A DNA stretch of 34,615 bases from Actinomycetota bacterium. Its GTDB lineage: Bacteria; Actinomycetota; Actinomycetes; Streptosporangiales; Streptosporangiaceae. Numbering within the stretch: position 1 is the first letter of the stretch; each line of letters starts with the position of its first letter. Positions 14,833 through 22,343 of the stretch are shown here, piece after piece. The DNA is taken from assembly GCA_027314515.1 (NCBI GenBank), contig DAHVAR010000050.1, positions 1-34,615 of the forward strand, read 5' to 3'. The notes under the pieces are model-generated. The model had not been told where the DNA came from, did not search any database, and saw only the letters and a program-made list of their open reading frames with translations. A program made the position numbers and the translations under genes.

Positions 14833-16160
14833 CGGGGGCCATCCCCGAATGTGAAGACGCAGGTCCCGCGGGTGCCCGGGTTGCCGAAGGTGATGATCGT
14901 GCCGTCCTCCGGTTTGAGTGCCCGGTTGAAGGAGCCCGCGTAACCGTGGGGCGTGACGAAGACGCCCCAGTTGACGGCCCAGTCGCGCGGGCTGGGTTCA
15001 TCCGGATCCCAGACCGGTTCGAGCCGGGGATGCACGATGCGCTGCACGACGTAACCCCGGTCAAGACGCTCGGTGAGCAGTGCGGACCAGGACCGGTCGT
15101 TGGTGTCGGCGCCGCGGACCGCTCCCGCCGCCCCCCAGCCCACCGACGGCTTGAGGATCAGCTCGCTGCGCTCGCCCCGGCAGTTGTCCAGCAGGCCGGG
15201 ATCGCCGCCGCGCAGCATCCGCGTCCAGGGCACCACTCGGTCCACCGCGGCCCGCTCGTCGGCGGTCAGCGAGGCCTGCACGTAGCTGTCGCGCAGCAGG
15301 GCCAGTCCGCCCTTGGTGTTGTAGAGGGAGCTGCTCAGCCCAGTGAACAGCACGGTATGGCCGTCGGCGTGCGCGTGCAGGACGGGATCGATGAGGCCGC
15401 CGCCGCCGGGCGCCTCGAGGATCTCGCCGGCGGCGTAGAAGCGCATGGCCACGTCGACCGGCGTGCCGCCGAGCACCAGCTTGCCCCGGCGCAGCCCGAG
15501 GTCCTGCACCTCGCCGAGACGGAAGTCGAGGCCACGGGCGCACATCGCCTCGGCGACGGACCGGAAGTTGAAGTGATGGGCAAGACCGTCAGTCGTCTCC
15601 AGCAGCACCACCACCGGCCGGTCCGAGTCAGTGACCCGGGCTGCCTGCTCTCGCAGCACCCCGGCAACGACGTCGGCGGTGTCCACGAACGTCAGTGCGT
15701 GCTGCTCGGCGAACGCGCGGAACGCGGGCACCTTGAGCAGCGCGTGATTGAGCTCGGCGAAGTCCATGCCGCCGAGTTCGGTGCCGATGTTGAACTCGAG
15801 CAACTGAAACCCGGCGTCGGTGAGGTACGCGTCGGAGCGCCCGAACAGCGGAGGGTCGGTCAGGTCGTCACCGCGCGTCATCAACTCGCGTAACGCGCCG
15901 GTAATCCCGACGGCTGCACAGTAGTCGTTAATCGACCCGGCGAACACCCGGGCCGGCAAGGAGACCAGGATGCGGAAGACATTGGCCAGATCCTCGGCGA
16001 ATTGCCAGATAATTGAATCATCAATAAAAATAGGGCGGGAAAGTAGGATGGGCCGATAGCTCCGTGTGAACAGTGGCGGTAAGGACGCTGATATTACCGA
16101 TTCTCGCAGCTCACGATCGGTTTGAATCGCTTCGTTGTACGACGCGAGGACATGATTCAT
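14829..16160 (-). CDS. Glutathionylspermidine-synthase-like (permuted) ATP-grasp protein, 443 aa
   Basis: First gene of the operon. ATG 16160 is chosen because GGGAGG lies 6 nt upstream; an ATG 96 nt further upstream at 16256 lacks a ribosome binding site and sits on the candidate promoter. Residues around 108-133 read RSDAYLTDAGFQLLEFNI then GTELGGMD, which resembles the substrate/nucleotide segment of glutathionylspermidine-synthase-like ATP-grasp proteins, and LILKPSVGWGAAG (about 334-346) with a later QRIVHP resembles the ATP-binding lysine region. That order suggests the permuted ATP-grasp type, acting as a second carboxylate-amine ligase. Leu27 and Leu90 are TTA codons. The first 55 codons are unusually AT-rich for this genome (ATT, TTT, ATA, AAT). 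The family call is moderately sure. Confidence 0.72.
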   Translation of the reverse strand: MNHVLASYNEAIQTDRELRESVISASLPPLFTRSYRPILLSRPIFIDDSIIWQFAEDLANVFRILVSLPARVFAGSINDYCAAVGITGALRELMTRGDDLTDPPLFGRSDAYLTDAGFQLLEFNIGTELGGMDFAELNHALLKVPAFRAFAEQHALTFVDTADVVAGVLREQAARVTDSDRPVVVLLETTDGLAHHFNFRSVAEAMCARGLDFRLGEVQDLGLRRGKLVLGGTPVDVAMRFYAAGEILEAPGGGGLIDPVLHAHADGHTVLFTGLSSSLYNTKGGLALLRDSYVQASLTADERAAVDRVVPWTRMLRGGDPGLLDNCRGERSELILKPSVGWGAAGAVRGADTNDRSWSALLTERLDRGYVVQRIVHPRLEPVWDPDEPSPRDWAVNWGVFVTPHGYAGSFNRALKPEDGTIITFGNPGTRGTCVFTFGDGPR

Positions 16161-16227
16161 CCAATACCTCCCACCTTTGCAGCCGGGATGCGTCATCGCA
16201 GACATACATTGGTTACGAAGAGTTACC

Positions 16228-16246
16228 TTAGGATAGGCTTCGCCCA
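16228..16246. promoter_or_regulatory. Iron-box-like operator (IdeR/DmdR type), imperfect
   Basis: TTAGGATAGGCTTCGCCCA matches the known 19-bp consensus TTAGGTTAGGCTAACCTAA at 13 positions, 11 of them in the first 12 bases. It overlaps the proposed -10 and the expected start of transcription, which is where IdeR/DmdR repressors bind. The second half is weak, so binding is not assured. Two GTTAC direct repeats 10 bp apart (16212-16216 and 16222-16226) lie next to it and could be a site for another activator. Confidence 0.35.
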
Positions 16247-16275
16247 GACTATCCACAGTTATCTTGTTAAGTCAA
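16246..16275 (-). promoter_or_regulatory. Candidate operon promoter
   Basis: Read on the minus strand, TTGACT (16275-16270) is followed after 18 nt by TAGTCT (16251-16246), a reasonable actinobacterial -35/-10 pair. An alternative TTGACA (16284-16279) lies 17 nt ahead of TAACTG (16261-16256). Either would start transcription 70-90 nt upstream of the first start codon. No other gap in the thirteen-gene run offers an equally good pair, so this is probably the main promoter. Confidence 0.4.
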
Positions 16276-16427
16276 GGCTGTCAAGATGAAATGATGAAAT
16301 CTGCTTCATCCGGCTCACATAAAACAGCGCTGAAACCTGGCCCGATGACACGTTCGCGGGTAAGTTTCTTTCCCCGCAGGGAAGCCTCAATTTTGAGTCA
16401 GCTTGCGGCGTGTGTGATAGCTGGGAC

Positions 16428-16453
16428 GTGTCAGGCGGCTGGTGTCAGGCGGC
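16428..16453. repeat. Tandem 12-bp direct repeat at the end of a pseudogene
   Basis: GTGTCAGGCGGC occurs at 16428-16439 and again at 16442-16453. The second copy overlaps the stop codon of the broken hypothetical gene. A short palindrome, CTCAA-TT-TTGAG, lies at 16386-16397. Apart from these and the operon promoter, the 284-nt gap 16161-16444 shows no gene. Confidence 0.5.
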
Positions 16454-18063
16454 GAGTGCGGCTTGGCGGGTGAGGTCGGTGATGGCGTCGCGGTAGGCGC
16501 GGTTGGCTTGCCGGAGACGGCTGGGGCCGGGTGGTCCGGGGTGTGTGAGCTCGGCCAGGGCGGGGATTAGGAGCCGCTGGGTCAGCCGGGTGAGGAACAG
16601 GGCCGTGGTCAGGCCGTCGGCGGTGACCTGGTAGCTGCGGCTGTGGGGGATGCGCTGGATGATGTGGTGCGCGCGGAGTCTGCGCAGGTCGTAGGTTGCT
16701 CCGCTGGTCATGTCGCGTGGAAGTTTCCCGATCTGGGGTGCGAGGTAGTGCCGCAGGTCGCGGCTGGTGAAGCCGGCGGGGCGGAGCGCGAGTGCGCAGC
16801 AGGCGGCCAGGAGCGCCTGGACGCGGCGGTCGGTGACCCGCATCCCGGGGATGCGGGTGCAGGTGCTGGTGATGACGGGGCTGGTGAGCGAGTCGAGGAT
16901 GGCGGCTCCGTTGGCGGGGTCGTGGCTGATGCATTCGGCGTCCAGCAGGCGCCGGTTGGCTGTATAGCCGATCTCGGCCATGGCGGCGAGGTTAGTCAGC
17001 TCTTTGCCGATCTTGAAGTCGCGGGGCTGGTTGAGGGTGTTTCCGTCCTGAGCGCTCTGCCTTCTTTCAGGTACTGCTTGACCTGGGTCTTCTTGTAGAA
17101 CAGGTAGAGGTAGGGGCAGACGCCGCTGGTGATGACCTGGGTGCGGAAGCTGCCGGGGGTGGGGTTCTTGCCGCGTAGCCGGATGGCGCGGCCGAAGACG
17201 ATGTTCACCTTGTCTGGCCGGCCGATGTCAATGTTGTCGCGGATCAGCTGCTCGAAGAAGATCCGGCCGTTCAGGGGGCGGTCCAGCGCCATGGTGGTGG
17301 AGAACTCGATCTGCTGCACGGACAGGTGCCAGCGGTAGTCAGCCCGCTCGTCTTCGGCGGTGAACGGGTGCGGGAGCCGGGCCAGCCACTTGCCGGCGAA
17401 CCGGTAGATCTGCTGATCGGTCAGCTGGTCACAGATCCGCTGGACGGCGGCCGGGTCGTCGGCGGAGCCGAACGCGTTATCCAGCGCGGTGAAGCCGATC
17501 CCGGCCCTGATGCACTGCTGCTTGGCGTACTCGTGCCCGTTGAGGTAGATCTGCCCGGCGAACGGGAAGTAGCCGCAGAACTTGATCCAGAACGGGCCGA
17601 AACCGGCGTCGAACCCGTAGAAGTACCAGTGGTTCACCATGGCCTGGTCCTGATACAGCCACGGGTACGGCCTGCCGGTCACCGCGTCCCGCCGCTGGCG
17701 GGTCCGCCAGACCCGGGTCTTCTCCTGGGCCACGCCCGCGAACAGGATCTGCTCACCGCCGTCATGGCGGGCCAGGTACTCCCGTGCCACCTGGTCCTTG
17801 CTCTGCCCCTTGGCGAACCGGACCAGGTCCAGTCCGCGGGAATCGATGTAGTGGCCGATGTCGGCGGTGAACCGCTCAGTCATCGGCAGCATCAGCGCCG
17901 AGGAGGCGAACCGGTTCCCGCGGTGATGGCAGAAGAACCCGTGGATGCCCTTGCCGTACTGCAGCCGCGGCTGCCGGAAGGTCAGCAGCACCCGGTCGAT
18001 GCAGCGGATCTCCAGGCTCACGTGACGGGACAGGACTTCGGCAGCGGTACGCGGTAACGTCAT
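16445..18063 (-). pseudogene. Conserved hypothetical protein, broken by one frameshift
   Basis: ATG 18063 opens MTLPRTAAEVLSRHV and runs about 340 codons to YLKEGRALRTE, after which the frame ends early at 16996. One base earlier in phase, the text continues TLNQPRDFKIGKELTNLAAM and joins smoothly to AEIGYTANRRLLDAECISHD, ending at 16445. So a single 1-nt loss near 17036-17044 splits what was one protein of about 540 residues. From memory, the full-length form is a family seen in several soil bacteria, but I do not know its function and see no catalytic motif I can name. It is Tyr/Phe-rich in the middle (WYFYGFDAGFGPFWIKFCGY). No programmed-frameshift heptamer is visible, so decay is the simpler explanation. 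Confidence 0.7.
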
Positions 18064-18164
18064 GACAGGCTCCGGCTGGAGGCTCGGAAGGCAACGGCCG
18101 CCAGACCGCTGCACGCGGTAAACAGACAGCTACATTGTGACTGCCCTGAGCGCCAGCCGGGGCT

Positions 18165-18235
18165 TCGGGACTTCGCCCCAACCCGGTGCCAGCACCAGCC
18201 CGTGCATGCCTCGTCGGGTTGGGGCGAAGCCCCGA
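18165..18235. repeat. Large inverted repeat, arms 21 nt with one mismatch
   Basis: Arms 18165-18185 and 18215-18235 are reverse complements at 20 of 21 positions, centred on CTTCGCCCCAACCCG and its complement, around a 29-nt loop. It sits between the pseudogene start and the IS66 gene, inside the 309-nt gap 18064-18372 that holds no gene. No U-tract follows on either strand, so a standard terminator is unlikely. It may be an element end, a dispersed palindromic repeat or a structured RNA. Confidence 0.6.
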
Positions 18236-18314
18236 CATGCATTCAGGTCTCTGGCGGCAGGCAGGCGGCGCTTGGTGACGTAACGTGTCTGCGCGGATGC
18301 CTGGTGATCTTTCG

Positions 18315-18358
18315 AGAGCCGGCCCAGCGCGCCGACTTGATTACTGAGGGCCGGCTCT
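18315..18358. repeat. Perfect 11-bp inverted repeat just upstream of the transposase
   Basis: AGAGCCGGCCC (18315-18325) and GGGCCGGCTCT (18348-18358) can pair around a 22-nt loop, ending 14 nt before the transposase start. In a transcript entering from outside, this hairpin would lie next to the start region and could reduce translation of the transposase, a common self-limiting device of insertion sequences. It could also be close to the element's left end. Confidence 0.6.
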
Positions 18359-18372
18359 GATGATGGTTACTT

Positions 18373-19827
18373 GTGACCGATCTGCCGCTGCCTGCCCCGG
18401 ACTGCGCGTCGTGCGCCGCCCGGGATCAGGTGATCGCCCGGCAGGCGCGGAAGATCGCCGGGCAGGCAGCGGCAATCGAGGACCTGCGGCGCAAAGTGGA
18501 GCGCCTGGAGAGGCTGGTGTCCCGTAACAGCGGCAACTCGGGGATGCCACCTTCGGCTGATGACCTGCCGGGCCGCAAGCCGCCGCGGGCAAAGCCGCAG
18601 CGCGGGGGCCCGAAGCGCAAGCCCGGCGGGCAGCCGGGTCAGCCGGGGTCGCACCTGGCCTGGAGCGACGACCCGGACGAGACGATCCCGCATTTCCCGG
18701 AAGGGACCTGCCAGTGCGGCACCGCGCTGGCGCAGGCCAGCGACCTGGGCGTGGCGGCGTCCCACCAGGAGGCGGAGATCCCGCTGGCCAGCGCGAAGGT
18801 GGCCCAGCATGACCTGCACGAGGTAGCGTGCGGCTGCGGCCGGGTGCACCGGGCAGCCGCGCCAGCCGGTGCCGGCGCGGCCGGGACGGTGACCTACGGC
18901 ATTGCGCTGCAGGCCTTGTGCGTCTATCTGATGGCCGCCCATCACATCCCGGTGCACCGCTGCGCGCAGCCGATCGGGGACCTGACCGGCGCGAAGCCGT
19001 CGCCGGGGTTCGTCCACGGCATGATCGGGCGGGCCGCGGCCGCCGTCGCAGACGCGAACAAGGTGATCCGGGCGCTGATCATCCTGGCGCACGTTGCCTG
19101 CGCCGATGAGACCCCGATCCGGGTCGGCCCCGGGCCGAAGACCCGCAAGCGGTACCTGATGGTCGCCTGCACGAACCTGCTCACCTATTACTTGCTCGGC
19201 GACCGGGACACCGAGACGTTCACCGCGTTCGTCCTGCCCGACATGGACGGCACCGTGGTCGTCCACGACCGCTACCAGGTGCATGAGAAGTTCCCGGGCC
19301 TGATCCACCAGCTTTGCTGCCAGCACCTGATCCGCGACTGCGAGGACGCCGCCCAGACCTACCCCGGCGAGCACTGGCCGGTGCAGGTCCGCGAGGCCCT
19401 GCAAGGACTGATCCACGCCGCGAACACCGCCCGCGACCAGCACCTGCCCGCCATCCCCGGCGACATCGCGGCACCGCTGATCAAGGCGTTCCGTCACGGG
19501 GTGCTCCCCGGCCTTTCCCGGCTGCCCCGCCGCGAAGGCCGCAAGCAGCTCAAGCACCGTGCCCTGCTCGAAGGCCTGCGCGACCGCCACGACGACATCG
19601 TGCGCTTCGCCCATGACCTGCGGATCCCGCCCACCAGCAATGGTGCCGAAAGGGACCTGCGCCCCGCCAAGACCCAGCAGAAAATATCCGGGCGGCTCCG
19701 GTCCGAGCAGGTTACCCGGAACCGGTACGCGATCCGCGGCTACATCTCCACCGCCGGCATACTCACCGCACTGCATGACGCACTCGCCGGGAACACCTGG
19801 ATGCCACCCATCCCCGACCCGCCGTAA
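18373..19827 (+). CDS. IS66-family transposase, 484 aa
   Basis: The start is GTG 18373 and the stop TAA 19825-19827. Residues 20-55 form a short coiled coil leading to RNSGNSGMPPSADD (51-64), the N-terminal hallmark of IS66 transposases. A cysteine-rich zinc-binding stretch follows (CQCG and ACGCGRVH). The catalytic triad is visible as Asp245 in CADETPIRV, Asp299 in VVHDRYQ and Glu426 in SNGAERDLR. The frame is intact and the length fits the single-ORF IS66 subgroup without TnpA/TnpB helpers. I could not find convincing terminal inverted repeats or a target duplication, so the limits of the element stay open. Its presence next to a frameshifted gene suggests this stretch is an insertion hot spot. 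Confidence 0.92.
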   Translation: MTDLPLPAPDCASCAARDQVIARQARKIAGQAAAIEDLRRKVERLERLVSRNSGNSGMPPSADDLPGRKPPRAKPQRGGPKRKPGGQPGQPGSHLAWSDDPDETIPHFPEGTCQCGTALAQASDLGVAASHQEAEIPLASAKVAQHDLHEVACGCGRVHRAAAPAGAGAAGTVTYGIALQALCVYLMAAHHIPVHRCAQPIGDLTGAKPSPGFVHGMIGRAAAAVADANKVIRALIILAHVACADETPIRVGPGPKTRKRYLMVACTNLLTYYLLGDRDTETFTAFVLPDMDGTVVVHDRYQVHEKFPGLIHQLCCQHLIRDCEDAAQTYPGEHWPVQVREALQGLIHAANTARDQHLPAIPGDIAAPLIKAFRHGVLPGLSRLPRREGRKQLKHRALLEGLRDRHDDIVRFAHDLRIPPTSNGAERDLRPAKTQQKISGRLRSEQVTRNRYAIRGYISTAGILTALHDALAGNTWMPPIPDPP

Positions 19828-19902
19828 CCACAGCCGCCCCAGCGCCGTCACTCCGCGTCCGCACGCCAATCCAATCAGACGCCAGAGGGGTGAATGTTTT
19901 CG

Positions 19903-19917
19903 ATCACCGCTGGTGAT
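19903..19917. repeat. Palindrome ATCACC-GCT-GGTGAT in the gap after the transposase
   Basis: A perfect 6-bp inverted repeat with a 3-nt centre. A related half, GCGCTGGTGAT, occurs at 19964-19974, followed by AATGG...CCATT (19975-19990). The 315-nt gap 19828-20142 is clearly more AT-rich than its surroundings and contains no gene I can support. The repeats may belong to the right end of the insertion sequence or be operators for the following oxidoreductase gene. Confidence 0.45.
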
Positions 19918-20142
19918 ATTCTCACCGGGCACAAACTGGAATTTTGGCCAGATAGTTCCGTGAGCGCTGGTGATAATGGTGTTTGCCATTGTTACTAAAA
20001 GTTCGAAAGTAGCCTTACTTTGATCTTGTGAACTGGGATGATTTGTGGGATGCGAGCGAGAGACCGCACCGTCCGGGTCGAGACCAGGTCCAGGTCGGCC
20101 GACGGCCGCTCGCAACCGCCCGGTCATTGATACGGTCGGAAC

Positions 20143-21009
20143 GTGAGCGTCCTCATCGGAGTGAACATCCCGGCGGCGGTCGGCCCAGGGGCCGATCCGG
20201 TCGCCGACGCTGTTCTGGCTGAGCAGTTCGGCTTCGATTTCGTCTCCTCCTCGGACCATCCAAGCGGTTCGTCGCCGACGTTCGAGACGTGGACGATGCT
20301 GGCCTTCATCGCCGCCGCCACCACCCGCATCGGCGTGGCGACGCGGGTGCTCGGAACTCCCTACCGGCCACCGGCGATGGTCGCCAAGATGGCCGAGACG
20401 CTGGATCGACTGTCCGGCGGCCGGCTGATCCTCGGACTCGGCAGCGGACACTCAGACGAGGAGTTCCGCGCCTTTGGCCTGGGAGTGCCGACGCCCCGGC
20501 AGAAAGTGGACGGCCTGCGCGATGCGATCACGATCATGCGAGGACTGTGGACTACACGCGATTTCTCGTATGAGGGGCCGGTCTACCGGGTAGAGAGGGC
20601 GCCGATGGAGCCCAAGGCGGCCCGGCGCATCCCGATCTGGTGCGGGACATACGGCCCACGGGCCCTGGCCGTCACCGGCGAACTGGCCGACGGCTGGATC
20701 CCGTCGCTCGGATCGGCCGCGCCGGATGAGATCGCGGGCATGCGTGCCCGCATCGACGCCGCAGCGGAAGCCGTTGGCCGGGATCCCAGCGAGATTACCG
20801 CTGCCTACAACATCCCGGTGCGCATCGAGCCCGGCGGGAGTGGCACGGCGGCAACCGTGGTCGGCAGCGCCTCCCAGGTGGCCGAACGGCTGATCCAGCT
20901 CATCGGCCTCGGCTTCCAGGCCATCAACATCATGCCGTCCGGCCCCGACGGCCGGGAGCAGATGGAGCGGATCGCTACGGAGGTTGCACCGGCCCTGCGC
21001 GCGGCCTGA
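20143..21009 (+). CDS. LLM-class F420-dependent oxidoreductase, 288 aa
   Basis: The start is GTG 20143; the ribosome binding site is weak. The protein has the luciferase-like monooxygenase TIM-barrel pattern: FVSSSDHPSG near 27-36, TRIGVATRVLGTPYRPPAMV near 62-81, then LDRLSGGRLILGLGSGHSDE near 88-107, the most conserved block of F420-dependent members. Related enzymes transfer hydride between F420H2 and organic substrates. Actinobacteria carry dozens of these with unknown substrates. The gene is the first of a plus-strand set with the DinB gene 222 nt downstream, so they need not be one operon. The broad family is certain, the substrate is not. Confidence 0.85.
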   Translation: MSVLIGVNIPAAVGPGADPVADAVLAEQFGFDFVSSSDHPSGSSPTFETWTMLAFIAAATTRIGVATRVLGTPYRPPAMVAKMAETLDRLSGGRLILGLGSGHSDEEFRAFGLGVPTPRQKVDGLRDAITIMRGLWTTRDFSYEGPVYRVERAPMEPKAARRIPIWCGTYGPRALAVTGELADGWIPSLGSAAPDEIAGMRARIDAAAEAVGRDPSEITAAYNIPVRIEPGGSGTAATVVGSASQVAERLIQLIGLGFQAINIMPSGPDGREQMERIATEVAPALRAA

Positions 21010-21231
21010 CGGCGGGTCGAGCGGTGGTCGCCGCCCGGTCTCGTGAGCTGCACGGGGAGGTTCGCAAGCAGTCGCCGCGCCTGCGCCGGTGGGGGCGTAG
21101 TTACGGTCGGGAAAGGCCATGCGGGATATTGCCCCCAGTCCCGGGCCGCGCCCGCCCCTCGACCAAGGCCGTCGCTGGTCGGTGAAAAACACGCTGGAGC
21201 AAATCGCAGCTCGCCAGTAGACTACCCGCCC

Positions 21232-21771
21232 ATGACCGAACTGGACGAGCAAGGACGTCCCGAGCCGCCACTGGCTGCCGACGAGGCCGCGACGCTGCTC
21301 GGGTTCCTGGACTACCAGCGGGCGACGCTGGCGTGGAAGTGCGCCGGCCTCGGCTCCGATGGGCTAAGCACGCAGGCTGCGGCCTCGTCCATGACCCTCG
21401 GCGGCATCCTCAAGCACATGGCTCTGGTCGAGGACGGATGGTTCTCGCGCTGCCTGCACGTCCGCGAGTACCACTCGCCGTGGGACACGGTCGACTGGAC
21501 GGCCGATCGCGACTGGGAGTGGCACACGGCAGCCCATGATTCGCCGGAGGATCTGCGTGCGATCTGGCAGGAAGCCGTCGACCGGTCGCACTCGCTGGTG
21601 GACGACGCGCTCACCCGCGGCGGTCTCGACCAGCTTGCACAGCGGACCTGGCCCGACGGCAGGGCACCGAGCCTGCGCTGGATCCTGTGCCACATGATCG
21701 AGGAATACGCCCGCCACAACGGCCACGCCGATCTCATCAGAGAGTCGATCGACGGCGAGACCGGCGAGTAG
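21232..21771 (+). CDS. DinB / DUF664-type protein, 179 aa
   Basis: ATG 21232 is taken because the conserved fold begins soon after it; the longer frame from 21043 has no support. The four-helix DinB pattern is visible: SMTLGGILKHMALVEDGWFS with the first metal His, then a second region HMIEEYARHNGHADLIRE near the C-terminus carrying further His ligands. In actinobacteria such proteins include thiol S-transferases that use mycothiol. Length is normal for the family. The reading frame of the next gene is the same, and about 105 nt separate the two. No specific substrate can be inferred. Confidence 0.82.
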   Translation: MTELDEQGRPEPPLAADEAATLLGFLDYQRATLAWKCAGLGSDGLSTQAAASSMTLGGILKHMALVEDGWFSRCLHVREYHSPWDTVDWTADRDWEWHTAAHDSPEDLRAIWQEAVDRSHSLVDDALTRGGLDQLAQRTWPDGRAPSLRWILCHMIEEYARHNGHADLIRESIDGETGE

Positions 21772-21876
21772 CAGCGTGCCGATATCGACGTTCAGAGGGA
21801 GTCCGTCTGCGCGGTCGACACAGGCTCCCGACTGTCTTGTGCCGCTTGCAGATCCGCTGGGCACCTGAGCCCGGTC

Positions 21877-22275
21877 GTGTTGCCCGACGGCACGCAGTTG
21901 GCGGCGGCATCGTTTGACCCGGTCGCGCCTTACACGCGCGTCCGCGAGCCGGACTACGGCCTCTACTTCGACTCCCGCTGGGAGCCGCCATGGGAGCATG
22001 ACCACATCGATTGGCCAGACTTCGGCGTGCCGGCAAGCGCCGAAACCATAGTCGAGGCACTCAAGACCATTCTGAACCGGGCTCATCGCGGGCAGGCCGT
22101 CGAAGTTGGCTGCATTGGCGGTCATGGCCGAACTGGCACCGCGTTGGCCTGCCTGGCCGTCCTGACCGGCCATCCGGTCCGAGATGCCGTTGCTTGGGTC
22201 AGGTCCAACTACTGCGCTAAAGCGGTCGAGACGCCGGAGCAACAGGCCTTCATCGCCGTGTTCCTATACTCCTGA
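21877..22275 (+). CDS. Small protein-tyrosine-phosphatase-like protein, 132 aa
   Basis: The signature CIGGHGR (79-85), with Cys79 and Arg85 followed by TG, is a CX5R phosphate-binding loop of the cysteine-dependent phosphatase fold, and the acid region HIDWPDFGVPA (43-53) resembles the WPD loop. The start is uncertain. GTG 21877 is the first usual start codon, but the open frame extends upstream to the stop of the DinB gene with sequence (CRSAGHLSPV) that may belong to the protein. No ATG, GTG or TTG occurs there, so the N-terminus could be truncated. The likely role is phosphoester hydrolysis, on protein or small molecule. Confidence 0.72.
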   Translation: MLPDGTQLAAASFDPVAPYTRVREPDYGLYFDSRWEPPWEHDHIDWPDFGVPASAETIVEALKTILNRAHRGQAVEVGCIGGHGRTGTALACLAVLTGHPVRDAVAWVRSNYCAKAVETPEQQAFIAVFLYS

Positions 22276-22343
22276 GACCGCGCACCGGGCCGGCGATCGG
22301 CGCTGCACGACGCCCACTGCGGCGGAGCTATGACGAGTTGCGC

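Noticed and set aside
17030-17050. Programmed -1 frameshifting in the hypothetical gene
   Set aside because: The shift site contains no X-XXY-YYZ heptamer and I see no strong downstream structure, so a plain mutation or read error is simpler.
18165-18235. Reading the inverted repeat as a rho-independent terminator
   Set aside because: No run of T follows either arm, the loop is 29 nt long, and no gene ends close by in the right orientation.
18367-20451. Minus-strand open frame of 694 codons over the transposase
   Set aside because: The plus strand encodes an intact IS66 transposase with a DDE triad; the opposite frame is a GC-driven shadow crossing several features.
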